NCBI GenBank assembly: GCA_015478945.1
Contig: JABUQX010018364.1
Span: 1 to 64,000 of the forward strand
DNA: 64,000 nt
Source of the DNA: Trachelipus rathkii
Lineage: Eukaryota > Arthropoda > Malacostraca > Isopoda > Trachelipodidae
Reading direction: 5' to 3'
The notes beneath the pieces were generated by a model, which saw only the letters and a list, made by a program, of their open reading frames with translations, made no database searches and was not told the DNA's origin. Positions 1-39,200 of this stretch are shown here, piece by piece. Within the stretch, counting starts at the first letter, position 1, and every line of letters begins with the position of its first letter. The translations under genes and the position numbers were made by a program.

Positions 1-3000
1 TATCCGTACATGAAGCGGTAACTGCGTGTTCCAACATAAAAGGTAATACACTACGTTCAGAATTCAAATAAATGGTATATAGCTTCTCACGTAATCGACA
101 TTTATAATGAGCTTTGCAGATATTAATATAGATCGACTAGTATAATTCGGGTCTTTATTAAATACCGGGTATATATAATATTTAAAAGTTAAATATAACT
201 ATAAACGTAGTTATATATATATTTTAATTATATAGCTATTATATATCTTATAATATATATTAAATATAGTATACTATTATCGTATACCAATATTATAATA
301 TATAATAATAATGTATAAGTATCTATTATAAGATACTAATATATATCTTTATTATAATCATACTCTTATTAAACATATACACTTAATGTAACAAAAAAAG
401 TAGTTTTCGGAGTTATTGTCTCTGTCTCTGGGAGTTTTTGATTCTGAATGTATGACTTTTATTTAATTTATCAGATTTTTATAGCAGATCTCCAAAATAT
501 ACTTTTAGTTTTCTCTAGCTATCTAGGGGTATCTAGTGTTTTTGCCTTGAGATTTAAATGTTTAAAGTATCGCATGGTGATATATAAAATTTAATTGGAC
601 TATTCCTCTATTCTTTTCTAGGTATAGCTGATTACATCTACTTTATACATAAAAAAAAAAATTAATTCTTCCGAGCTTAATTTTGGCTTCTGATGCTTGA
701 TTATATTAATACCTTTGTATGTCAGTATTCCCAACAATATGTTTTTATTAGTGTATTTTTCGTAGCGATCGAGAGACCGTTATAATATGTTTGTGTATTA
801 CTCGCGACGATTCATGCAAGTTATCTTATTTGGCACATCTTCTCATTTATTGTATTGTGGTATAAAAAGTGTCTTCCGCTGCCAGCGCACAGACTTAAAA
901 ACGAGTCGATGCTAGAGAACAAGCAGTAATAATATAAACTTTGGGAAAATCGTTGCTATAAAGATATACACATGAAATAATAAAAAGCCTATTAAAATAA
1001 ATCAGAAGAAACATAAATAAACATTTTTTATGTTATGTGTAACGGTAACCAAACCTATGAACAAAATCGAACTGCCAATTGAAATACTTCTCTCGATGCG
1101 ACGTCAAGTAACATCTTAATCTAAATAGCCAAATAATATGTATAATACTTTATACACGAACTAAAACCTTACTATCAGCATAGCAATAAAATAACTGCAA
1201 TGAATGTTTGTCCATCTATTTTGATATGAGATATTAATTCTTTTATATTTTATAGCTGATTTTTTTATTTTTTTTTTTTTTTTGTATTTTAGTTAATGGA
1301 AAATTATATAAAAATGTTTTCCAAAAATTTAAACGCTCATACCTAAAATAACTGAATCGCTCGCGGTCGTAAAAACATACAAAAAGACTGTAGTAAATAA
1401 TCATATATCTAATTCAGTCGATTGCCTAGTAAGAAAAACATAAAAACATATTAGTTTTATTTCATAGTAACTTAATATAAAAAACAAAAAAAAATAGAAT
1501 CAACAAATTCAAAAAAAATACAAAATTTGTAAACGGTAACCCACCAGACAAATCATAGGGATGTACCAATTTAAACTACTATATACGTCTCCTTGCCTGT
1601 CGTAACATCAAAAATCGACTGCGATCCAGAGAATAACCTAAAAGAACAATATTGGAATCTATATTAAATAACGGAATAAAAACGCATAAAAGAATAATCA
1701 GAACATACAACATATTTTAATTGTTGAGTTCATATAGGTTGGGTATTCTTCATAATATTAATATTAATAAAAAATAAATTTAAAGTTATCGATAAACTAA
1801 ATATCGATAAATATATATATCAATTATTTATTAATAATATTAAAATTCGAAATTCAGCTTGCCCGAGCCTCCTTTTTTTCTTGCTAAAAATAATAGTATA
1901 CAAACTGTGCGAGACGCGGAGGCTCTGAGCCAGTCTCTTTACTTAACCTAGTTATTTTTTGTTTTGTATTTTGAGATTATATTATTCCTTGTGAGATAAC
2001 TATAAAATACAATATTAAGTTTTGTGTTTTTGATTCTATATATTCTATTTAAGAGCTGATTTAATTTGAGGCAATATCCTTTTCGAAATCTTTATAATCG
2101 TATCTGGAATTATTTATTTTTTATTGTTCAGAAAAATTCTTCAAGGTTTCTTTCTATCAACTTAAAAATGACCGCTTATCGAATCTGACGTATTAATATA
2201 ATTATAAACTACACCAGAACAGTTCCTATTAATTAATTTGACTGAAATATACTGCATCAAAGTATAACTGCGTTATTTTCCCATTTATTTAAATTTCAGT
2301 AATGAATTTGACAAGGTATTCTGTTATTGCTAAAATCTGTTGCTAGCTTCACACTCTATATGCTAAGACATAACAAATTCACAATATGCTAACATGTATA
2401 TCATCGTATAGGTTGGAGTGGTTTTAACTATAAATAATTGATTGTGTCAGAAGACTACATATAGTAATGAATTGTTCATAAATCATTAATTGGTGACAGA
2501 TAAAAAGTGTTGTTCTTCATGCAAAGTGATGTGGTAGTCTGTGGAGGAATTCGCACCAGTCCAAAGTAGACAAATGTTTGCAGATGCATCTTTCAAAAAT
2601 TAGTAGAATTAGTAGAAACTAATTTTAGAATATCAAATAATTTCTAAGAAAAGTATTATTTTCCTACATCAATGTTGTATAAAGTAAATAAGTAAAGAGA
2701 GTATTAATAAGAATTGCCGGAAGTCAATAAAAGTATTCAACGTATCAAGGCTTACATATATCTGACTATGATTCAGCATTTGAATGATACAAGACATTCG
2801 TAAGTAATAGTAGCCATCCAGAGAGAGATCAATCTAGCATGATTAGTGATTAAGTGATCCACGAGGTATACATTTAACTAATAACAAAAATATATAATGA
2901 TATGAGATTTAAAAAGAGAGCAAAATCACCTGGTGGCTTCCCCATTTAGTGGAAAAAGTTACATTACATAAGCTCCTCAAGTTTTTAAATGATCACTCCC

Positions 3001-5400
3001 GTAGTACTTTTCTAATTTTCTTAATGATCCAAATATGTCCCAGGTTAGGTCTATCATATTCAGTCTCATCTAGTTTAAAGGAGTTTTAAATATCATGCCG
3101 TTGATTAGTAGTAGTAATTACTCATATTCACGATAAGTAGCTATACAACAGAGAAAATTCTCTATGTATGCTTAAACCAATCTTATCTAGGATTGGCCTT
3201 AAAGATGAAATGTTACTCAGTGAGTCTCAGAATTTTTGCATTATGAGGTTAAATCACAGTGGCATCGATGATATTGCGGTGGAATTACTGGTCAACTCTG
3301 CCTTGATAAGCAACAGTTGTGTCAAATAACATAGAGATATAAGAGAGCGTTCAAGTTTGCTGGCTCGCTGAAGGCAAAATGATGAATGAATGATGTCTAG
3401 CATTTTCTGTTAATGTTCTCCGTAAAGTTAGTTTTGAGTCTTGAGAGTAATTAGATTGGTTAAGTGTCTTTCGTTAATACATTGCTCGCTCTCTAATCGC
3501 ATTACTATTTGTATCTATAGAGTTACTATACGATGTTGCCTATTCGACTATTCTTATTTATATGTTAATAATACCAAATACTAAAGATTGTAATAGTATA
3601 CATATATAGGATATAATATGGGGTACTAAAGCAGTTATCATTAGGTCGCTTCAGGTTTTATGTATTTTTAGAGAGGCTGTATATCATCTTTCTCTTTTGT
3701 TATAAGAGACCGGGTACAACACACCGCTTTGCTAAGTCACCAGGGCCACTTTTGCATAATTTAAATATTTTTTTTGCGAAACTTTTCACACTGTATTTAT
3801 AGAAGAATCTCTTGCGAATATTTTCCTACATAGGCAATCAAGAAATTTTAAAAAATGTAATGGAATGGGTGTAGTGCTAATCTATGTGGTCTAGGCTACT
3901 TATTAACCCTTTTTAAAAGATAAATTTAAGTCCCCTAGATACGTATATTAATATTTATTACACACGATCTCAGACCACACCATCACTGTTACTACGCTTA
4001 AACACGTACTGTTATGCCATATTGTTTACTCGTATATGCTTGATGTTCTTAGTATAAATTGACTGATAATCTATTTTTTGTCATTTAATAAAATTCGAAA
4101 TGTCGATAATGTTATATGTTCTATTTTCTGAAATTTAAATATTGAGAAAATCAATGTACAAACCCAATTACAATATGTTTAAAAAGTTTTTGTGTATATA
4201 CCCACTTAGTAATTTACGAACTTCTCAGCTGATATGAATGGTTTTGTCGATGACCTGACAACATCTCTGCACATTAATGAAATAGTGAATAAAAATAGAA
4301 TCTACAGGAGTTGACACAAAAAGTTTTATCTATCTGAGTTCTAACCTCTTTAACTCTCCTTCCCTGGTTAAAATAGCTAGTTCATGAGTTTATTATACTC
4401 AGGCCACTTTAAGAAAACTCTAAAGTCTATATTTTTTTTCTCAGATTTAAACATTTTAATAGGAAAAATCCAACTCTAACTAGTAATATTAATATATTGG
4501 TTATCCGTAATTGGTTCAACTCTGTTGTATCATAACTCATGTATTGACTGGTATCATCTTTGTTTTTCAGTTTCATACACTTGTATTTGTCATGTGTTAA
4601 GTGTGATCTGTGTCATGTGTGGATGTTGCCTTTGTTGTAGTTGTGCGCTGTGCGCGAGTGATACTGTGATTGATTAAATTTGCTCAACTCATATCTTTAT
4701 CACATATTGTCTGATATTATCTTTGTGATCAGTTAAAAACACTTGTATTTTTCTAAACACCATGATTGATATTGACCCTGCGACCAGGTCCCCGTGTGTC
4801 CTCTACTTTTTTCTTAAACTTTCTGATTTGAGTTAATTGCTGAATCGTTGATATGTGAAATATGATAGACAGAGTTGACAAAAAAGTTTCTTACGAGTTC
4901 TCAAGTTTTAATTTCGAATCATCATGGACACTTGTCTTAGTTTGAAAGTTACTCTGATATACAGCAATAACCATAAAGGCAAATATAATATAGTATAAAA
5001 ATTAAGGTATTAATTGAAAATAAATATTTGCATGAATTTGACCTAAGATTGTGAATATTGAAAAAATCTTTAAAGTAAAACGTAAATACCATTCTATATG
5101 CAATATATTATTAGCTTTTAATGAACATGAGCTTTATAAAAAGATTAATTTTATGTATTGGCTATTGGTTAAAAGCATTTTTAACAAGTCTTTAAAGCAA
5201 AAGTAGTAAATTAAATTATCAATTTTGTAAAATATGCCTATGCAATCTAACAAATTTTATTAAAAAAATTTTAAGTGTATATATATATTTACTCTTTGTG
5301 GTTATAAAGTAGAAAATTCTCATATTTAAGAATTTAAAAAAAAACAAATTTCAGATCTGTACTTAAATCAGAATAATTTATTTTATATAGCTACCTATTA
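1..5400. other. AT-rich DNA without a recognised gene
   Basis: No reading frame here resembles a protein I recognise, and there are stops in all frames at short intervals. The sequence is strongly AT-rich, with homopolymer A and T runs, for example around 1261-1283. It lies downstream of the last RAB2 exon found (minus strand), so the missing RAB2 terminal exon and 3' UTR could be here. I looked for a minus-strand exon ending in a Cys-Cys-stop and did not find one. Confidence 0.6.
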
Positions 5401-5408
5401 ATATTTTT

Positions 5409-5411
5409 TAA

Positions 5412-5489
<78 letters not shown>

Positions 5490-5490
5490 T
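5409..5490. repeat. (ATT)n microsatellite
   Basis: About 27 nearly perfect copies of the trinucleotide ATT run without interruption. It is a simple sequence repeat in noncoding DNA. Confidence 0.95.
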
Positions 5491-30495
<25,005 letters not shown>

Positions 30496-30800
30496 TATCG
30501 TAAGCCTAAAATAAACCTGGCCTAACTAGGTCCGATACATGACCATTGTTATTTCATAACCAACTCCACCCTTCACTACTACTTTCATTTTGAAAGACTT
30601 CCAACACAACATCAATCGGATCGTGCTTTGGAGCAGCTGATCTTGCACACACCTACCTATCTTGCAATACAATAAGCGCACATTGTGAGAATTGTGCGCG
30701 CTTATGCGTGCCAGCAGTGTATTACAGTGCTGAGCATGTGTCTGTGTTTACAATTCAGTTTGCTTTGAGGCACTGTCCTGTGTTGTCAGAAAGAGTGTTA
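30496..30800. promoter_or_regulatory. Divergent interval upstream of RAB2 start
   Basis: This stretch lies immediately upstream of the RAB2 start codon and points away from PSMB1, so the RAB2 promoter should lie here. It is less AT-rich than its surroundings. An imperfect inverted repeat with ATAAGCGCACA (30672-30682) and TGTGCGCGCTTAT (30693-30705) flanks a 10-base loop. No TATA box was placed with confidence. The role is inferred from position only. Confidence 0.4.
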
Positions 30801-30807
30801 ATCAAGA

Positions 30808-31638
30808 ATGGCCCACTTTGAATTGTCAAATTACGGAAACGTTTACAGAAACATTCAATTTGATAAAGGAGGTATATAGTGATGAATCATTATTGTAAAC
30901 CCCGAGCTTAGGAGTGGTATAAATGCGCGATTTAAAGAAGAGCTGAGTTGCTGGAAGATGGTGATTGTGTCGGTAGACCATCAACAGCACCCAATGATGG
31001 CACCATTGCTAGAGTACGGGAGGTAATCCGAACAGACCGCATGCAAACCATCAATGATGTGCCAATATTATTGGGATTTCTCATGTTAGTTGTCACTCGA
31101 CCCTCGCACAAGACTTGAACATGTACCGCATTTGTATTCACCTTGTCCCAAGATTCCTCAACGAGGAGCAGTGTGAAGAGCAGGCCTAAATAAGCGGAGA
31201 GCTCATTGCTATGGTGGATGCGGATCGAGAGGAGGTTGAATAGGGTAATAACTATTGTTGTACATTGATATTCTCAGTCGTCTTTGTGACGTAATCCAAC
31301 GCAAATGTCCTGAGCTTGGAAAGTGAAAAATTGGGTATTGCACCATGACAATGCCCCGGCACATTGTTCACTCCTGGTCTCTGAATATCTGACTTACAGC
31401 CACATACCGGTGCTTTCTCAACCCCCTTACTCCCCAGATTTGGCTCTAACTGATTTCTACCTTTTCCCCTTGCATGAAGGAACTGTTAAAAGTTAGGCGA
31501 TTTCAGTCAGCAGAAGAAATTCAGTGCTACATTATGTCCATTGAAAGGTTACAAAAGATGACTTGCAATGATGTTTTGAGCAGTGATATGAGTGATGGCA
31601 AAAGTGTGTGACTGCCGAAGGAAGGTACTTTGAAGACG

Positions 31639-31640
<2 letters not shown>
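30808..31640 (+). mobile_element. Mariner transposase relic
   Basis: This is a Tc1/mariner-type (DD34D) transposase pseudogene. Plus-strand pieces in order: TETFNLIKEVYSDE, GDCVGRPSTAPNDGTIARVR, a helix-turn-helix region, LVPRFLNEEQCEEQA, then a clean catalytic stretch with HHDNAPAHCS (31338-31367) and QPPYSPDLALTDFYLFP (about 31420-31470), and the end AEGRYFED. The Asp of HHDN and the Asp of LTDF correspond to the second and third catalytic residues. The first (GDES region) is deleted or shifted. Terminal inverted repeats were not seen; the 3' side runs into a TA array. It is dead, with several stops and frameshifts. Confidence 0.88.
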
Positions 31641-31678
<38 letters not shown>

Positions 31679-31780
31679 TATATATATATTATAATATGTA
31701 TAATAAAAATACTATATATTAATATATATATATATAATATATATATATATATTATATATATAATATATATATATATATAT
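31640..31780. repeat. (TA)n microsatellite
   Basis: This is an alternating TA array of about 140 bp between the mariner relic and the first visible PSMB1 exon. It ends 14 bp before that exon. Confidence 0.95.
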
Positions 31781-31794
31781 AATTCTTTCTGCAG

Positions 31795-31984
31795 AACAAG
31801 TATTGCAATTGCTGGTGATGACTTTGTTATGCTTGCAAGTGACACTCGTTTGAGTCAAGGATATAATGTTTTATCGCGAAATCATAATAAATGTTTTAAG
31901 CTTACCTCAGAAACACTTCTCTCATCAACTGGTTGTCTAGCAGATGTTTTAACTCTTACCAAAATTTTAGAGGCTCGATTGACA
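31795..31984 (+). CDS. PSMB1: PSMB1 exon (mature N-terminus, strand S1-S4 region)
   Basis: After a TTTCTGCAG acceptor it gives one base of a Gly codon and [20 protein letters not shown], then [20 protein letters not shown] and [23 protein letters not shown] (63 codons), followed by a GTAAGT donor. The expected NGG propeptide end must come from a preceding exon. Confidence 0.95.
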
Positions 31985-33201
31985 GTAAGTAAATATGCCA
32001 TTATTTAGTTAGTATCAAATATACAGTGTTACTTTACTGTTAATTTTTTTTTTTTTTTTTTTTAAATCACCAGTATTAGAAATTGTTAACCTATGCACTT
32101 GACTTTTTGTTAAGATACCTATTATCAATATTATAATAGTTCATTGGTTATGAGATGCTTATTATGTACCTTTTTTATAATTATGAAGGGATTCATTAAT
32201 TTGCAACATATGTGAAAATACTAGTTTAAAAATCTAAGATTTTTGTGGATTTACCTTTGATTCCAAATGTTTGATAATTTTGTTGAAAGTCACCAAATTC
32301 AACGGGTGGCACCAATAAAAGCAGAGGCATGGTCTCTTTAAGAGTATTTAGTATTTTTGTGAAATCATTTATATTTCATATACAGCAAATCATAGTTTCA
32401 TTTTCATTAGCATAGGTATTACATTTTTGAACTCTATATAATTTTTTTGTATTCATATACTTTTTAAGTTTTCGTTTTATAGTAATTATTATATTTAAAT
32501 TGTAAAGTGCGTCAATAAAAATGTGGTGGTGTTGCAAATTGGGCATGCAAACAATCTTTTTCAGTTGTATTTAACTAAATTTTACACAATAGTATATCTA
32601 CATATTCAGATTTGAGCCTGTTAAGAGATTGTAGAATGTAAAGGTTATATGATCAAATTATTTCCTTGGTGTATCAGTAGTATTTCCAGGATTCAAATGC
32701 AAGAAAAAAGCGCTAAAATTCATTGTTTTGTGCAATAAACATTGCACAAATTTTAAACATCAGCTTATTTTTTAAAAATAATTGTTTCAGCTAAAGTTAT
32801 CAAATTGGTAGAATTTAGGATTTTGTTCTATAGGTAGTTTCAGGTTCTTCCGTTTTAATTTTATGCTTATTTATATTATATAATTTGAGGGAAAGTTGAC
32901 TGCTTATTGTAAAGAGCTTCATTAATTTTTTTTTTTTTTTTTTCAGAATTATGCTCATGAACATCTTGAAACCATGTCAACAACTGCTATTGCTCAGTTG
33001 CTTTCTACTTTATTATATTGGAGACGGTTCTTTCCTTACTATGTATCCAATATTTTGGTTGGATTTGATGAAGATGGTTAGTTAAACTTTTAATATATAT
33101 ATTAATATACCTATCTATATATAATAAATATACAATATATTATATATATTAGCTAAGACTATACTATATAAATATATATAATTAATACTATATATAATAT
33201 A

Positions 33202-33247
<46 letters not shown>

Positions 33248-36200
33248 TCATAGATATAGATATAATAATATTTATACTAACTAATATAATATAAATATAT
33301 ATAGTATATTATATATATAGTATATATATCAGGGCTGCGGAGCCGTGGAGCCGCAAGGTTTTGGATGGAGCGGAGCCGGAGGCGAATTTTTTGAGGGTCT
33401 GGAGCCGCGGCAGCCGGACGCCGAAATTACTGTGGTGGTGGCCTGAGCACGGAGTCGGAGGCGAAAATCGAGACTTGGAGCCGGAGCCGCAAAAAAAGAA
33501 CGGCTGCTTCCGGCATCCCAGGCATAGTACAAAAAATTAAGGTAATTATGATTTGATTTACTACAGGTTATAGTATAAATATACATATTATATATAAATA
33601 TATATATATATTATATATATAATATATATATAATATATACATTAGATATATATATATATATATAATTGAGAAGATCACCTCCAATCCTTTAGTTCTATAG
33701 TTTGTGACATTGAGTTAAAAGTGTTTTTTCTGATTAAATGGATATATTTATAATATATAACTTCATATAATATATATAAATTTATTTATAACATATTTGT
33801 ATATATTTAAATATATATATACTATATATATATATATATATTATAATATATAACTAATATAATAATATATAATATATAATAAATATACATCTCTCTTTTT
33901 TCAGAAAAATGACTATGTTTATTTATTGTCAAAACTAAAAAGGTTTTATACTTCTATAGGTAACTGTGTAATGTAATTAATGTTAATTTCCTTAAAAAAA
34001 AATCATGTCAACCTAAACCAAAATCGAAAACACCTCATGCATAGATCTATTTTATTCTCTCTGGAAGAAAAAAATAGCAAACTCCGTTATTGGAGATAAA
34101 TAACACAGTGATGAACGAAACAAGTCAGTTCAGATTCATGATTAAAGAGTTTTACCAAGCCCACCGTTTGCTCATGGGCGCCACAATTTCATTACGGAAT
34201 CCTTTAAATTATTGGAGGACATTTCAAAAATGCCTTCCTCATCAAACATTGCATGCAATTGTTAAAAATTAAAGGTGTAAAGAAAAAGCTGTTCAGGATG
34301 AACCTTTCATTTGAAAAACCTTCATACTAAATGTTGATATTTCTTGCCAAGAACAACTGGATGTTTTTCAAAGCTGAAGAAACATGTCAAAACTAAACAA
34401 AATTATAATGGTTGTTAAGATAGTGACCCATTAGCGATTTTGCAAGAGTCAGGATTTAAACACTATGCTTTGGAGACATGATTTTCGAAAACTGGAAGTC
34501 CTTTAGACCGGCGAAAAATTACGAAAAACCAGTTCTAAGGAAAAGGTTTTAAGCCCAAAAAAATAAACAACGAAATTGCTTTAAAGGGACGTCTCTTGCA
34601 TTTAAAAGGATACGTTCGAACAAAGAAGAGCTAAATTATGTTGTATTCAACTTATTCAGATATGTGCTTGATATAAAAACAATATTAATAAACGTAGCAG
34701 TAAAGGATACCAAATCGCAACATTTTCAAATAATAATATCCGAGAACCTTGTTATTGACGTTTACAAAGAATCGAAAATAATAAGAGGCAAATTATTAGC
34801 TTAGTTACGGATAACACAAGCAGGATCATGTAATAGCAGTATATTGAAAAAATTAAAATAAGACCAATAGAATGGAGGACACATGGAAGTGGTAAAGTGA
34901 TACTCTGATTTATCAATGCAAACGATATAGAAGTAATTAGTGTTTTCGAATGAACTTTTTGATAAGAAAACTATGATTAAAGACTATGTTCCAGATGCAT
35001 ATCTTTCACACATGAGGTTGTGGAGGGTTCATACTATTATGTTCAGCAGCGCTCCGTATTGTCCACCAATACCCTCAGCAGTGAAAATCCCTTATAAGCA
35101 AGGCAGAACACAAACAAGCAAAAAGCAACTCGGACCCCAAATCTAATGGAAGTCTAAAAAGTTTCAAGTCGGAAATTTCCAATCTTAGATCCAAGAGACC
35201 AAGATGGAGAAGGTACACGTCTTATGTGCTCGAAAGGCCTTTTTGCCAAACTGAAAGAAGGACCATCATCAGTATCGATGCTTGCCGCGGTACTCCCGAA
35301 CTTTCTCTCTCCGATAGTTTAGTGGGAACAAATCGAAACACTTCACAAAATATGTTCAATCAAAGTACTGACTTGCAGAATTTTTTCTGTCTTTATAGGA
35401 GAATGAGTTGTAGTCAAATGACATAAATTTCAATAGAAAGATAGGGAAGAAATTGTTAACATGACAAAACGAACCAGATAATTTGTTAGTCCGGCCGCAT
35501 CTTTGTTGGTCACCCAGTGCTGCAGTATCATTCCTCATAAACGAACGATCTGATTATTAGAAAAACTGAGGAACTGCTCTTTGTTAGACACTATCGAGCT
35601 AAAGATAGAATAATACATCTCTGAGAAATCTGGGTCGCGAGTCAGAGAAGCTTCGCAGTTTTCAGGACAACATCCTTCCTTGCTGCGTATTCTTTGTCAG
35701 ATGAAGAGCGTAAAACTTGACCAATTGTGATCATGCAGAAAAAGCAACGAAAAAAGACAATCTAGCCATGTACACACCGCTTGTAGACCTAAAAATCCTC
35801 TAGAAAATTATACAAATTTAGGAAATTCCACAAGGCGTATTAGACAAAGTACATAAAAGAATCAACCGCGAAAATCCAAAATTAACAGTTAATTTCAAAA
35901 AGAGATCTTCCCATACTATGCCATAAAACTTTTTCCAAGATGCGACTTACATAATTACTAGTTTCATCCTAATCAAGGTGAATATCGATAGCTTGATTTT
36001 CTTGCTTTAAAAACAGTAATAAAAATTGGGATCTTAGGAGATCCGCAAAAGAGGATTTTATTGAAGAAATTTTATTGTTATGAAAAATTTTTTCTGATAA
36101 ATTTATGTACATATGCATAAGAGTGCAGTTCAAAAAGGAAATTTTTTAAAATTAGGAAGAAATGATTAATAAATAGTTATTAGGTTAAATTAAAAAATGT

Positions 36201-39200
36201 TTTTAATAAAATATCAATTACATACGCTTTCAGGGCAGCTTCATGACTTCAAAGCAGGAAATCCAATCTTGGAACTTTATGTTTGAATCAATATAATTTC
36301 GTTATATTTTAAAAAAAAAAAAAACAAATTTTTAGATGAAATCATTTTACGTAAGTTACAGGCATATTTCATCGTTTCGGAAGAGATAGTGTTGTTGTAT
36401 GAAAATTTAGAAGAAAGTGAATTTATCTGTTTCTGTATTTCTTAAAAAATATTTACTGGTAACTCATTGTAATGTTTTTTCTTTAAGGATAATAAAGATG
36501 TCATTAAACAACAATTCCAATTTCACCAAAACCATAAAAATTTCTAGTAACAGAGATATTTAAGTGATTTTCCATATTTGTAAATGGAAAAAGGAATTAT
36601 AACTAGAGGTCGCTCGAAGCCAATCTTAAAGATGCCGGAGTTGTAGACTGTAAGTGTACGAAGCCGGAGCTGGAGCCGGGTAATTTTAAAAAAAAATGCC
36701 CCAACATTGAGCCGGAGGCGGAGCCGCGTAATTTTTAACATGATGGAGCCGGAGTCGGCGAGCCAGTCAAAAACCTTGCAGCTCTGCAGCCCTGATAATC
36801 TATATATATACCGGTTATATATATAAATATTATATACCTATATATTATATTATAATATGATATATATATATAATATATATATTATATAGGATATTTTATT
36901 AAAATATAATTATAGTATATATATATAAAACTAGCCCATTGTAACGTGCTTTATCCCCTAGTGCAGGGGGTAACACAGTGGGACCACAGGAAATCGAACT
37001 TTAAGACCCGTATCCCAACCAGCGCCACCAAGTGTTCGCAGTCGAGTTTTAATTTCTTGCCCCCAAGGTGTAGATAAAACTCCATCTGCACGCGGAGTAT
37101 TTGAACCCAGCGACCTCCGTCGCTATGAGAGTCGGCGACTCAACCTCCTGCACGATATATATATACAGGTATATATAAATATATATTATAATATATATAT
37201 ATAATATATTTATACTATATTATATACTATATATAATATATATCATAATATCATTATATATATATTATATATATTATATATATATATTATATTATATATG
37301 GTGGTGATGGCAATTAAGTCCTTGAGTGTGCTAGGTTTTTGCATGAGGGTATGTGCATGTTGTTACCTATGTTAATGTTAAGTAGTGAAACTATGGATAA
37401 TAAGAGTATAAATCTAAGGTACAATGTGTCAGATTAGACAATCTTAAGGGGCTGTTGTTAGATGCGAGAAAGAGAATTTGACATAAAATGAGGGAATTGA
37501 AGGCCATTAGGGAGTTTCTTATGTGTTGTGTGAGAGGAGACCAGTAAATGATCCTTAGAAGAACATATTCGCAGATGTTACATTGCTGCCTCGCAACTTG
37601 TTTGTACATACCCGGTCATATACAAAGGATTCCTCGATGGATGATAGACAGTGTCTGGTTACACACTGCGTCAGGATTATGGAATATAGTGGTGATGTGT
37701 GTCTGGTAGAGGTCACCGTGTTACGTGGAAGGACTGAACGAAAAGAAGTGAATGAGCAGTTAAAGGAATGTCTGAAAAGGAAAGAGTTTGCTGAAAGGCA
37801 AGAAAGAGGTAGCATTAAATCAGGAGTGAATGGCTGGTTTTGTGAGGGGTTATGGGCCCCACATTGCACAGAGATCACCACAGTGCAGGGTTCCGTCGTC
37901 GCAGGTCCTCTCTTAGCTTAAGCCCTTAGGGTGGATTCCCTTCTCGCAAGATGGATTCTCACTTGAAGGTCTATGGAAGGTAGATAAGGGGGTGCAGAGA
38001 AAGATTGGTACTGCTTGGTCATGGTTCAATTACTCTTGTGTTTCCGTGTGTATACACACAACCTCACCCCCATCCCAAGGATAAGGACCGTAGATGAATT
38101 ATACTAATTAGTTTATATATACATATATCAATATGATATATATATATATATATATATAGTATATATATAAATATATATAATATATATAATATCTATATAA
38201 TATTAAGATATAGATAATATATATTATATATATTATTATAATAAATGAGATACTACCGGAATTCAGGTCCGGCCGGAATTTGACATTTTTTTCCGGTTCC
38301 CGCGCGGTTATCCCGGCCGGAACCGGAAATTTACCTACACTATTTCTGAGAAAAAATTTCGCTGTAAGCAGATTTATTTTATACCAGTACCATAGCCCCA
38401 TCTTGTTTACACAAAATACAATAGTTAGCCTTGTGTAGTATTCATACCAGTTTGTATCCCCACATTATCAAGACCATATATATCAGATCGATTTATTTTA
38501 AATAAAGATGTTACTTCAGATAATACCTCAAAATATAGGACATTATCAACAAGTGATCTGAAATAATCTTGGATAGCTGGGCTATAGTAAATGTTCACCA
38601 GAGTAAGTTGAGCGGGATATTTTAAACGTTTTTCACTTAGGAAACACTTTTAAAAACTCTTAAAATGCAAAATAAATTTCCATGAAAATCATTGGAGTTC
38701 GAGACTGCGGGCAACAGGGTTCATTATACCATCACAGATTTACTGCTATTTCTTTGGCAATACCGTCACTTTATTCATTTTCATCTCAATCAATATTAAG
38801 GCCAACTACTCTTCCTTTTCGCAAATAGAACTTTGATTTTTCTTGCTAAAAAAAATTCAAATTCTTTAACAATTTACCTTTTGTGAAGAGCCACTGATTT
38901 TTTCTTTTTTTCCTTTTTACACAACTGACTCGCTGTCCTACCATTCACCTTTCTTTCAAAACTTATAAAAACTAAGTAACTTACAGTAATTTATTTTCTT
39001 AATGCTACCTAATGATTTTTGAGGATACTTGGGCCATAATCTAGTTCTATTGGTTAGAATAAATGCGTCGTTTCTTGAACCTGAACGCTGAACCTTGGTT
39101 CTGATACCTGCGTAACTAATATCACTTTCTACTCTTCAATTTCCGCATATTTCTTCAAGATCCATTTTCTACTCAATTCTGTTTTTATTCATTAGAAAAT

